A stretch of 64,000 nucleotides of DNA from CAVSRC01 sp963743015 (GTDB taxonomy: Bacteria > Pseudomonadota > Alphaproteobacteria > Rhizobiales > Kaistiaceae): contig CAVUOD010000004.1 in the NCBI GenBank assembly GCA_963743015.1, positions 76,554 through 140,553 on the forward strand. The letters run 5' to 3'. Made by a program: the position numbers and the translations under genes. The notes under the pieces were generated by a model. That model worked only from the letters and a program-made list of their open reading frames with translations. It made no database searches and had not been told where the DNA came from. This document shows positions 44,301-54,582 of the stretch, piece after piece. Each line of letters begins with the position of its first letter. Within the stretch, counting starts at the first letter, position 1.

Positions 44301-47300
44301 AATTCGCCGCCCTCGGGGCCGCGCAGACCGGGAAGCGAGCGAACCTCATCGAATGCTTCGGCAAGCACAGCTTCCCATTGGGTGCGCTCAAGCAACGGCT
44401 GGTCGCGGCGCAAATCCCAATCGGAGAATTGCCACCAGCCGCTCGTCAGCCCAAAAACCAACTCGCTCCAGAGCTGCGGCGTCGCCACTTCGAGGAACAT
44501 CAGCGTCCCCCCGGGAACAAGTAGTTCGTTGATATGACCCAGCGCCTTGCGGATGTCGCTCACGGCGTGGAGAACATTGGTCGCGAGGACGATGTCGAAG
44601 GAAGCCGGATCGAGGCCCTGCTCGGCGCAGGGACGTTCCAGATCGTAGGTCTTGGTGACGACTTCGGGGAACGCGGCGAGTTTGCGGCCGGCGGCGGCGA
44701 AGAAGCCAGCGGTAACGTCGGTGAACACGTATTCGTGGATGCCACGCTCCAGTGAGGGCAATAGCTGGGCGGCCAATCCGCCGGTGCCGGCGCCAACCTC
44801 GAGGATACGCAAGCCGCGCCCGTGGGGCTGATTGTCGGCGATGACCGCCACCGCGCGGGCAAAGGCTGCAAGCCAATGGCTGGTGGATAGGCCGTCGCCG
44901 TAGAACTGTTCGAGAAGGTCGGGCCCGGCGCCGGCGAAAAGCACCTGAACGGCGTCCTTGTCCCCGCGAAGGATAGAGGCAAGGTCATCGCTCATGGACT
45001 CCGAGAGCAAGGCCTCTGGCAGATGGCCCGGATGATCGCGGATGAAGTCGCGAAGCGCGCCAGCCGCGTTCTCGGAGACCGAAGCAAAATCGCGGCCCGG
45101 CGCATAGAGGTCGCCGTCGCGCGTGACGAGGCCGCGGCGCTCGAGCGCCAGGACCAGGCGGCCGAATGCGCGTCTCAGGGGTTCGGCCACAGCCAACGTC
45201 TCGGCCGAGAAAGACCGGTTTGCCCCCATCCCGATCAGCGCCCTTGCCACATGGCCGGCAGCCAGGTCGTCAAGGTCAGCGATGACGCGTTCGAGATTGC
45301 CTCTACCACGCAACGCCACGACCTCGTCGAGCGCATCGTGCATGACCTCATAGAGGCGGGACATTGGCACGGGCGCAATATCGCGCCGCGGCAACTGTGA
45401 AAGCTGGCGTTCCCAGCCGACGTGGTAGACGAAATCTTCGTCGCCTGAGCCGCGGGCGTTCTCTACCGTGACGGCGCGAAAGCCTTCGACGCGGATGCAG
45501 GGATTCCCCGCGCTATCGAAGATGTCGATGCCGCCTTCCAGGTAGGCGTCGTTTATCGCGCTGACCCGGGCGGTTACGCGGGCGCTCGGGCCGGGCGAAG
45601 CCGATGTAAAGAATGCGCGAAAAGCGAGCCGGCAGGCGCACGCGGTTCTTGCCGGGTTCCATCTCCGCCGCACCGGCGGAGAAGACCTGCAGGGCTCCGT
45701 CAAAAATAACCGGATGCGCCGGATATTGCCGGTAGCGCTTGAGCGCCTCGTCCGCCAGTGCGATCCGTCCCGCGGATACGCCTTTGCCGGAGAAGAGCTC
45801 GCGCACGGGCTGGAACTCCTTCCCGTAGCGCAGGCCACGACCCGCCATATAGTCATAGAATTCGATGAGCGACCGAGATGCGAGGCCGTCTGGTCCCGGC
45901 CACGAAGCGTCGGTGAAATTGGTGTCGGTGCGTTCCGAGCGGATCGCTCCGACGACATGGGTCGACCAGCCCGAATTGTCGCCGATGCGCGAGGAAATCT
46001 CGAAGGTGCGCTGCACCGGGTCCACGGTGAGCGTCATTGCGACATCACCATGTGCCTCGGGTATCAGGAGAGGCTTGCGGATCTCCAGATCCTCGATGAC
46101 GAACGGTTTGCCGTCAAAGAGCTGGACGCCGGCTTCCACGACCATGTCAACGAACCCCGCGGCGGGAAAGATGACGTGGCTGAACACCCGATGATCCTCG
46201 AGAAACGCCATGTGCCGACGGTCAAGGCGCGCGATCCACGTCGGCTTGGCAAGCGGGAGGCGGGTATCGAGGAATCCGATACCCCCGGATGCAAGGCGCG
46301 CGTCGCGCCAGTCGGCTGCTTCTTTCCACCACGATGCGTTGTCCCAGGCGTAGCGGGGGAGCGGTACGACCTCGCGCGATGGCGTCATGGCTGCGAAGTC
46401 TATAGCGACGCCCGCGAGGTGAAGTTCGCACGCCGCTTCCACCGTCGCCTGGTGCTCACGCTCTCGTCGCGTTGAAGCGATGACGGTCGCCTGGCCGCCG
46501 CGCACGGCCAGACACTCCTGTATGGAGCGGACCAACGCCGGGTGGGGCCCGATCTCGAGCCAGACATCCACCGATCTGTCGGCCATGGCACCGATGGCGG
46601 TCGCGAACTGCACCGGACACCGCACGCTGTCGGCCCAATGCTCGGCAGTCAGATCGGTGCCTTCAATCAACTGCCCGGTGACCGTGCTGAAAAGAGGCAC
46701 CTCGGTCGGACCTGGAGCGAGACCGGCCAGTTCGGCCCCGAGCATCTTTGCGGCGGGCTCCATCATGGGACTGTGGAAGGCGTGGCCCACCGGGACCAGC
46801 CGCGCGAAAATGCCGTCTGCTTCGAGCTGTTCGGAAATCCGCTTCAGGCTCGCGACAGAGCCGGCCAGAGTCACGGACCGAGGTCCGTTGAACGCCGCAA
46901 CGCTGACCGAATCGTCGTGCATTCCCGCTATGGCGAGGGCTTCCTCGGCGCCCAGCCCGACTGCCAGCATCCCCCCGCCGAGGCCAGCGCAGCTTTCCAT
47001 CGCGCGCCCCCGAAGCACGACGACTTGGGCCGCCTGGTCAAGCGTGAGCGCACCGGTGACGTGCGCAGCTGCGACCTCACCGACGCTATGACCGGCAACG
47101 AACGAGGGATGCACGCCGCGTGACCGCCACATGGCAGCCAGGGCGACCTGCATGGCGAAGATCGCAGGCTGGGCAATCTCGGTCCGGCTGAGTTGCGTCT
47201 CTTCCTCGGGACGCGCCAGCTCTTTCAGCAGCGAGAAATCGGCCCACGGCTTCATGGCCTCCGCGCAGGCATCGAGCGTTTCGCGGAAGGTCGGCTCCAT

Positions 47301-48977
47301 GGCCACGAGTTCGCGGCCCATGCCCCACCATTGAGGGCCCTGACCGCTCATGATGAATCCGACAACAGGAGATGTTCTGCGTTCGATCAGCGGGCCGTGG
47401 CGCGCCGTTGGATTGGCGGTCCCTTCTGCGAAATCCCGCAAGGTATCCGCCGCCTCCTTGGCGGAAGAAGCCGTCAGCGCCAACCGGAAGCGATGATGAT
47501 TGCGCCGCACGCCGAGCGTATAGGCGAGTGCCGGCAAGGACGTAGCCTGTTCGCTCGTGACAGATTGGTCGAGCCAGTCGGCGAGGTGCGCCGCGGTTTT
47601 CATGAGCGCTGATTCCGATCGAGCCGAAACAACCAGCGGCCAAGACCGCTGTTGGCCAACCACAACAGCGGCTTCGCGCTGTGGTGGTTCACTCAGCACC
47701 AGATGGGCGTTCGATCCGCCAAAACCGAAAGAGTTGACCCCGGCAATGCGCGGCTTGCCGCTTGTCGCGAAATCCTCGACCTCGGTCGGCACACGCAGAT
47801 TCAGCGCCTTGAAATCGATGTTCGGATTGGGCTTGGTCAGGTGCAGGTTGGGTGGGATCTTCTTGTGCTTCAATACCAGGGCCGCCTTGGCCAGGCCCGC
47901 GATCCCCGCGGCCGTCTCGAGGTGGCCGATATTGGTCTTGACCGAGCCGATCGTGAGTTGGTTGTCTGCGGCGCGATCCCGGCCAAGGGCCTTGCCCAGG
48001 GCGCTCGCTTCTATTGGGTCGCCAACAGCCGTTCCGGTGCCGTGCGCCTCAACGTAACCGATATCCTTGGGGTCGACTTCGGCATCGCGGCAGGCCGCTT
48101 CGACGAGCGCCGCCTGCGCTTCGGGATTCGGCAGAGAGATGCCGTTGGTATGTCCATCCTGATTGACCGCCGATCCGATGATCACGGCGTAGATCGGGTC
48201 GTTGTCCGCCACAGCCTGGGACAAGGGCTTCAGCACAACCATGCCGGCACCCTCGCCGCGGGCAAAGCCATCGGCTGACGCGTCGAATGCTTTCGATCGC
48301 CCCGCGGCAGAGATCATGCCGGCCTGAGAAAACCCGATGAAGCCATCGGGGGTAATCATGACGGTGACCCCGCCGGCAAGCGCGATCGGACACGCTCCTG
48401 ACCAGATACTCGCGCAAGCAAGATGTACGGCCGTCAACGCCGATGAACAGGCCGTATCGACCGCGATGCTCGGTCCTCTGAGGTTCAGGCAATAGGATAT
48501 GCGGTTGGCGGCAATGCTGTGCGCACTACCGGTCGGCGTATAGGCACTGATGCCGGTGCGATCCCAGGGGCTTCCTTGAATCACCTGATAGTCGTTGTGC
48601 GAAATGCCCACAAAGACGCCCACGTTGGGGCCGCTTGCGAAGTCGAGAACTTGCCCTGCATCTTCAAGTGCCTCCCATGCAGTCGTCAAAAGGAGCCGCT
48701 GCTGCGGGTCGACATAGGGAGCTTCGCGAGGCGAGATGCCGAAGAACTGCGGATCGAACTGATCGAGTGCCTCTATGAAACCGCCATGCCGCGAGAAGGT
48801 CTTGCCGGCGATACCCGGTTCGGAATCGTAGAAACGGCTCACATTCCAGCGATCCGGCGGCACTTCGCGGACCGCATCGCGTCCATCGATGAGCAACCGC
48901 CAGAACAAATCTGGATCGTCCGCTCCACCGGGGAACCGGAAACCCATTCCAGTGATTGCGATGCCGTCTTTGCGCAT
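41345..48977 (-). CDS. Highly reducing type I polyketide synthase (KS-AT-DH-cMT-ER-KR-ACP), frame-broken
   Basis: This is one module of about 2,540 residues. KS (about 1-430) has active Cys in DTACSSALTAVHLA, then VEAHGTGTAVGDP and KTNIGHLE. AT (about 540-860) has GHSVGEVAAAHV and VGHAFHSP, the HAFH pattern of malonyl-CoA specificity. DH (about 905-1125) has His in FLEDHRVFSHVIFPAAG (Gly of HxxxG replaced by Ser) and Asp in HPVIFDGALQ. C-methyltransferase (about 1350-1600) has ILEVGAGTGGLAAQLL. ER (about 1800-2090) has VLVHAGAGGVGMAAVQIAKH. KR (about 2135-2330) has TYLVTGGFGGFGRVLA and NYAMANAALDA. ACP has the LGLDSLMAVE serine near 2445. A single-base break near 45590, after the DH, splits the open frame. 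There is no thioesterase. Translationally coupled to the condensation protein downstream. Confidence 0.92.
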
Positions 48978-49346
48978 TCGGCCCCCAAACGCATCAAGCG
49001 CAGCTCTCGGGTGCAGCGTCGTTAGGGCGAACTATCGGGCCGCGCAGTTCGACGCCTCAACCGACCCGGCACATTGTTCACCGAAACGCACTGGCTAGTC
49101 GAGTACCGCGACAATCGGTCCGCATGAACTGAGCTGCCATCCGCGCCTGTTCGTCGGCATTGCGGCGGTCGGGACGGTTGGCACGGCAATGCCGAATGGC
49201 TGGCGGACCGACAGCGCTTGCCCCACGTTGACCGCGGTCGCGCGCACGGCGATGCCGAAAATCCACGGCGTTTCGGGGGGCCAGACATCGGGATTGCGAC
49301 CGCGAACGGTGCCGGGAGGCAGGGAGCCCGGCACCGCACGCATTTT
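48978..49346. other. Intergenic region upstream of the PKS
   Basis: This 369-bp gap lies between two minus-strand genes. A minus-strand frame at 49095-49343 (about 80 residues, including AVNVGQALSVRQPFGIAVP) starts just after the cupin stop but has no clear ribosome site or family. The PKS promoter should be here; I see no obvious operator. Confidence 0.4.
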
Positions 49347-50546
49347 TCAGGCCGACTTCGGGTCGCCGGCGTTGGGGCCGAAGTGCTTGAGCATGACCAA
49401 CGGCTCGATGCGGCTGAGATTGGTGATCTGCAGACCGGCTTTGGCCGACGGCTCGCTGACAAAGTATTCGTCCGCCGACAGCGAACCGTAGCGCAGCATG
49501 ATCGCCGTTTCGGCATCGAAGATGCCGACCTTGCCGTGACCCTGGGTGAGGATGCAGCCATAGGCGGCGGTGTCGCGGATGGTAACGCTGGCGCCCGGAT
49601 AGACCGTCAGTTCCTTGGCGGCGATGTAGCCGGTGTTGTAGACGACCCACTTTTCGACATGCTGCTCGCTTTCCGAGGCGATCAGCGGCGGCCGGAAATA
49701 GGTCTTGCGATAGGACGGGTCGACGTTCTTCTCCCAGTCCATCAGGCTCATGACGTAGTCGAGGTCTTCCTTCTGTTCCTCAGGGCAGTTCTCGACCAGG
49801 AACTCGTACGGGTAGACCTCGTGGTTGACGATGTTCTCGTAGACTGAGTTGACGTCGCTGTTCCACTGCGGCTCGTAGGTGAGGTAGGACCCCGGGGCGT
49901 GGACGACGCCCGGCGGGGTGTACCAGCCGGTGCCGAGCTGGATGCGATAGGCGCGCGACAGTTCGGTGACGCGGTTGTCGGTCTCGCGATAGATCTCGAG
50001 CCGGGCCCGCACCTCCTCCTTGGTCATGTCCGGGTCCCAGCCGAAATAGGTGTGCGGGAACAGGCCCGGATGATTGTTGAGCTGCGGCGGGAAGTAATAG
50101 GCCTCCGGCTTGCCCTTGCGGCCGACCCGCCGGGCATCCTCGTCGTTCAGGTGCAGGTGCAGGAACAGGGGGGCATTGTAGTCGAAGAATTTGGAATACA
50201 TCGGCCAGGTGCCGAACTTCTCCTTGAGTTCCGCACCGATGATTTCGGCTCCCAATTCCTCGATCGCGTCGCGGAACAGGAACTTGTCCTCCGCCCGTCC
50301 GGTCGGATCGACATAGCTCATGCCTTCATCCGGCGGCGCCAGCGGGCCGTTCATGGCGGCGATCACCGAGGAGAACCAGCGCTCCTTGATCGAACCGCGG
50401 GCCGTGCCGAGGGCGTAGTAGTCGTCGGGATGCAACCGCAGGCGCTTGCCGGCCGAGGAGAACCGGCGGGGAACGAAAACCGGGGCAAGACGCAGCACCC
50501 CTTCACCTTGTTCGAATGCGTTTCTTATTTTTGCGGACATGGTCAC
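49347..50546 (-). CDS. Phosphomannose-isomerase-like cupin protein
   Basis: This 399-residue protein resembles class I mannose-6-phosphate isomerases. It has FDYNAPLFLHLHLNDEDARRVGRKGKPEAYYFPPQLNNHPGLFPHTYFG, comparable with the zinc-binding H.D and K.E region of PMI, and later GTGWYTPPGVVHAPGSYLTYEPQW with the cupin His. The order of metal ligands differs from Escherichia coli ManA, so the substrate may not be mannose 6-phosphate. A GGGAGG site 5 nt before GTG 50546 fixes the start. It is the last gene of the third sugar ABC operon, 127 nt after the permease, and presumably acts on the imported sugar. Confidence 0.75.
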   Translation of the reverse strand: MTMSAKIRNAFEQGEGVLRLAPVFVPRRFSSAGKRLRLHPDDYYALGTARGSIKERWFSSVIAAMNGPLAPPDEGMSYVDPTGRAEDKFLFRDAIEELGAEIIGAELKEKFGTWPMYSKFFDYNAPLFLHLHLNDEDARRVGRKGKPEAYYFPPQLNNHPGLFPHTYFGWDPDMTKEEVRARLEIYRETDNRVTELSRAYRIQLGTGWYTPPGVVHAPGSYLTYEPQWNSDVNSVYENIVNHEVYPYEFLVENCPEEQKEDLDYVMSLMDWEKNVDPSYRKTYFRPPLIASESEQHVEKWVVYNTGYIAAKELTVYPGASVTIRDTAAYGCILTQGHGKVGIFDAETAIMLRYGSLSADEYFVSEPSAKAGLQITNLSRIEPLVMLKHFGPNAGDPKSA

Positions 50547-50673
50547 AACAACCTCCCAATGGGGATGTGCGAATGACGGGAAATGCGGGTTTCAGCCGAC
50601 ACTGGTGTCTTTCGAGAGCATCTGTCGATCCAGGCCGCGCGGGTCCGTCCGTCGGGGCACCATCGATGCTGCG

Positions 50674-51702
50674 TCAGGTGGTGCGCTTCCGCGATTTGGC
50701 GAACGTATCGAAGGCGACAGCGAGCACAATGATGAAACCGATGATGATCTGCTGGATGTACGAGGAGATGTTCATCAGAACCAGGCCGTTGAGCAGGACG
50801 CCGATGAGCAGCGTACCGATCACCGTACCGAAGATCGTGCCAACGCCGCCGAACAGGCTGGTGCCGCCAATGACCACCGATGCGATCACCGTGAGTTCGT
50901 AGCCGGTACCGGCAACCGCTTCGGCGGAATTGAGCCGTGCCGACAGAACGAAGGCGCCAAGCCCGGCGAAGAAGCCGATCAGCATGTAAACGCTGAGAAT
51001 AATGCGGTTCACGTTGAGGCCGGAGAGCCGCGCCGCTTCCGGATTGCCGCCGACGGCGTAGACCTGGCGGCCATAGCGGGTGTAGCGCAGCACGATATGG
51101 GCGGCGATGGCGCAAAAGAGGAAGAGGATAACGGGCACCGGGATAATCCCGATTTTGCCCTGCCCCCACCAGACGTAGGACGAATCGAATCCGCTGATCG
51201 GCCCGCCGTTGCCAAACAGCAGCGCCGCACCACGCCACGCCGACATTCCGCCGAGGGTGACGACGAAGGGCGGGACTTTCAGCCGCGTGATCGCAAGGCC
51301 CTGGAAGAAACCGCCGGCAGTGCCGATCAGGACTGCCGCGAGCACCGCCGCTCCCCAGCCATAGCCGAGGATTTCTTCACCCGAGCCCACGGTGAAACGA
51401 TTGGCGAGACCGCCCTTCGCGACCGCCGCAGCAACAATGCCACTAAACGCCAGCAGCGAACCAACCGACAGGTCTATGCCGGCGGTCAGGATGACAAACG
51501 TCATGCCCACCGCGAGGAGCCCGACGATCGAAACCTGACGCATGACGTTGAGCAGATTGAACGGACTGAGGAAACGTGGTTCGCCGATGGCAAAGGCGGC
51601 CATCAGGACGATCAGAAAAATCAACGGCGCGAATCGGGCAAGAAACCCGATCACGTCAAATCGCGCTGTCCCCGTTGATTCGGTGTGGCCTACCTCAGCC
51701 AT
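50674..51702 (-). CDS. Sugar ABC transporter permease (RbsC family)
   Basis: This 342-residue permease has the family motifs VILTAGIDLSVGSLLAFSG, VPPFVVTLGGMSAWRGAALLF, YAVGGNPEAARLSGLNV and VIGGTSLFGGVGTIFGTVIGTLLIGVL, with about ten hydrophobic segments. Intact. Its start overlaps the end of the ATPase gene by 8 bases. It partners the ATPase 51695-53244 and the binding protein 53326-54289. Confidence 0.93.
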   Translation of the reverse strand: MAEVGHTESTGTARFDVIGFLARFAPLIFLIVLMAAFAIGEPRFLSPFNLLNVMRQVSIVGLLAVGMTFVILTAGIDLSVGSLLAFSGIVAAAVAKGGLANRFTVGSGEEILGYGWGAAVLAAVLIGTAGGFFQGLAITRLKVPPFVVTLGGMSAWRGAALLFGNGGPISGFDSSYVWWGQGKIGIIPVPVILFLFCAIAAHIVLRYTRYGRQVYAVGGNPEAARLSGLNVNRIILSVYMLIGFFAGLGAFVLSARLNSAEAVAGTGYELTVIASVVIGGTSLFGGVGTIFGTVIGTLLIGVLLNGLVLMNISSYIQQIIIGFIIVLAVAFDTFAKSRKRTT

Positions 51703-53244
51703 CCCAGCTACCCCTCATACCGCTTTCGCGCCCAATGTCATCATTGTCATCAGCTTTTCCTGGGTTGCCTCGGCGCGGTCCGATCTGGCCGGTGACCCGT
51801 CCCTCGCGCAGCGTGACGATCCGGTCGCTGATCGTCAGCACCTCCGGCAGTTCCGACGATATGGCGACGATCGCGATCCCCGATTGGGCCATCTGGAACA
51901 GAAGATGGTGCACCTCGACCTTGGCACCGACATCGATGCCTCGGGTCGGCTCATCGACGATCAGCACTTTGGGGCGAACTGCGAGCCAGCGAGCAAGCAC
52001 GACCTTCTGCTGATTGCCGCCAGACAGGTTGGCGACCAGCTGGTCGGCCCCGGTCATGCGGATGTTGAGCGCGTGTTGAAACTCGTCGACCAACTCCAGT
52101 TCAGCGCCCTCGTCGACGAAGAACCCCCATCGGCTGATCCGAGGCGAGAACCGCCATGCTGAGATTCGCGCGTACTGCCAGCGACAGGAACAGCGCCTGC
52201 TGCTTGCGGTCCTCGGGGACGAGCCCGATGCCGTAACGGATCGCGTCTTCCGGCGAGCGGATATGGGCCTCGGCGCCATCGACCAGAATGCGACCGCTGT
52301 CGAAAGCGTCGGCGCCAAAGATCGCCCGCGCCATCTCGGTGCGGCCGGCCCCGACCAGCCCGGCGACGCCAAGAATCTCGCCGCGGCGAACCTCCAGATC
52401 GACATTATCGAGGACCGTCGCGTGCGGATCTTGCGCGTTTCCGCGGCGGCTGAGCGCCTCGACTTTGAGCACGACGCCACCAAGCTTCGGCCGTTTCACC
52501 ACGGGCGAAGAATTCGTTGATTTCACGACCGACCATAAGGCGGATCAGGTCGTCGATGGTGGTGTCGGCGACCGACCCGGTGCTGACCTGTCGCCCATCA
52601 CGAAGCACCGTGTACCGGTCACAAAGCTTCATCACCTCCTCGAGGCGATGAGTCACGAAGATGATGCTGAGCCCGCTTGCCCGGAGATCGCGGATGATAC
52701 GAAAGAGCTTCTCGACCTCGGCGGCACTCAACGCCGAGGTGGGCTCATCCATGACAATCAGTCGCGACTCCATCGACAGGCCGCGCGCGATCTCGACCAG
52801 TTGCTGCTCGGCCACGCTCAGATCGTGCACGAGCGTCATCGGATCGAGTTCGAGCCCCAGCCGGCTGGTGATCGCTCGGGTTTCGCTGGCCAGTTTGCGC
52901 CAACTCACAAAAGGCCGCGGTCCCGGTTCCCGCCCGATGAAAACGTTCTCTGCGACGGTGAGGTTCGGAGCCAGCGTCAGTTCCTGGTAGATCGTTACGA
53001 TACCAAGCTTCTGAGCGTCGTGCGGCGTGCGCAGCGTCGCCGGCTTTCCTGAAAAGACGATGGTACCGCTGTCTTGCTCTTGCGCGCCCGACAGGATCTT
53101 CAGGAGCGTCGACTTGCCCGCTCCGTTTTCGCCAAGGAGAGCATGGATTTCTCCTGGACCAACCGAGAAATCGACCGAATCGAGCGCCGTCACGCCGGGA
53201 AAGCGCTTGGTGATCCCGGTCATCTCGAGAATCGATTCAGACAT
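51695..53244 (-). CDS. Sugar ABC transporter ATPase (RbsA type), two frame breaks
   Basis: This two-domain ATPase is about 516 residues when repaired. Domain 1 runs MSESILEMTGITKRFPGVTALDSVDFSVGPGEIHALLGENGAGKSTLLKILSG, with signature-region DLSVAEQQLVEIARGL and Walker B LIVMDEPTSALS. A break near 52485-52508 leads to KRPKLGGVVLKVEALSRRG and the domain 2 start GVAGLVGAGRTEMARAIFG. A second break near 52135-52142 leads to ISRWGFFVDEGAELELV, signature LSGGNQQKVVLARWL and Walker B VLIVDEPTRGIDVGAK. All conserved blocks survive. Two breaks in one otherwise perfect gene argue for read errors rather than decay. Confidence 0.87.
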
Positions 53245-53276
53245 TCACGTGCAGCGGACCTGTGCGCTGGGAAACA

Positions 53277-53308
53277 GGCGCGCGCAGCATAGTTCCCCCG
53301 CGCGCGCC
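53277..53308. terminator. Stem-loop after the third sugar-binding-protein gene
   Basis: GGCGCGCGC (53277-53285) pairs perfectly with GCGCGCGCC (53300-53308) around a 14-nt loop. It starts 17 nt past the binding-protein stop and before the ATPase gene, the same layout as in the other transporter operons here. Confidence 0.7.
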
Positions 53309-53325
53309 CTGCTTCAGACTTCGGA

Positions 53326-54289
53326 CTACTTCACCTCGCCCAGACGCTCGGCCTGATTGAGGTTGTCCTTGGTGATCGCGATCGGGGTCAGCAGCGTGAC
53401 CTTCTGGGCCGGCATCTTGCCGTCCCTGAGGTACGACACGAGCGTGTCGAGGGCTCCCGGTGCTCTGACCACCCGGCATCTGCTCGATGGTGGCGGTCAT
53501 GTTGCCGTCGCGGATCTGGCCGAGAGCTTCGGGCAGAGCGTCAAAGCCGATCAGCGCGACCTTGCCGACGAGGTTGCGGGCCTTCAGCGCTTCGAGCGCG
53601 CCCAGCGCCATGTCGTCATTGGCGCATACGATCACGTCAGGCGGGGTGGTCATGCCGTCGAGCGCCGACTCCGTCATCGACATGCCCTTCGACCGATCGA
53701 AAGCGGCCGTGTCCTCAAACACGATCTTGTACTTGTCCTTGGCGGTATCGAGGACGTTGTGCAGGCCCTTGTTACGGTCGATGGCCGGGCTGGAGCCCGA
53801 CTGCCCCTGCAGATTCATGATGGTGGCGCCATTCGGATACAGCTTCATGATGAGCTGACCCTGAGCTTCGCCGCCCTTCACGTTGTCGGCGCCGACATGG
53901 GCAAGGATGCCCGGCACTTTCTCGACCCGGCGGTCGATGGTGACGACCGGGATCTTCGCGTCAACCGCTTCCTGGAGCGCGGGCGCCAGAGCATCGACTT
54001 CGTTCGGGCTGATGACGATGCCGTCAACGCCCTGGGTGATCGCCGCTTCGACGTCCGCCGTCTGCTTCGGTGACGAACCCTGGCCGTCGGCCCCCACGAT
54101 CTCAATGTCGCCAAGCTTCGTGGCTTCGCCTTTGACCGCGTCGAGCATGTGCACGAAGAACGGGAAAGCCATATTCGGCAACGAAACCAAAATCTTCAGC
54201 TGTTTTCCAGCCGCTTCGGCGGGTGCGCCAAAAGCCAACGCTACCGCGACGGCGCTGCCGAGCAACGCCATCTTTCCAAATCTGCGCAT
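53326..54289 (-). CDS. Sugar ABC transporter periplasmic binding protein (RbsB type), frame-broken
   Basis: This RbsB-like protein is about 321 residues when repaired. It has signal peptide MRRFGKMALLGSAVAVALAFGAPAEA and then KQLKILVSLPNMAFPFFVHMLDAVKGEATKLGDIEIVGADGQGSSPKQTADVEAAITQGVDGIVISPNEVDALAPAL. Later parts are PVVTIDRRVEKVPGILAHVGADNVKGGEAQGQLI and ALIGFDALPEALGQIRDGNMTATIEQMPGGQS. After a one-base break near 53460 the tail reads ALDTLVSYLRDGKMPAQ and ends LNQAERLGEVK. First gene of the operon, followed by a hairpin. Confidence 0.88.
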
Positions 54290-54582
54290 TTTTCTTCCTC
54301 CCTATGCCCACTGGGCTCAATTGGTCGATGCCCGAATGTCAAGCTTGGTCCATGCCCGAAGCCCGTCAATTCACCGCAAGAGCGCGAACGTCGTGCGACT
54401 AAGCCGCAGTGCGCGGTGGTTGACGAGCGGCTTGGTGTCGTGCACCGAATTTGGTGGTCGCACGGAACGCCCGCACGACCAATACGCCGGCGATCACGCT
54501 CTACGAACAGATCGCCTTCGAGGCGCACACGGCGCCGAACATCGCAGTGGCGAGGATGGTTGACGGCAACGCGGCAACCCGA
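54290..54582. other. Intergenic region upstream of the third sugar operon
   Basis: No convincing gene. A plus-strand frame around 54452-54560 (including TTNTPAITLYEQIAFEA) has some protein-like character but no start signal or family I recognise; it may be a gene fragment. The operon promoter should lie here. Confidence 0.4.

Noticed and set aside
54451..54563. Short plus-strand frame with TTNTPAITLYEQIAFEA
   Set aside because: It is possibly a fragment of a gene, but too short and without start signal or family to list as a CDS.
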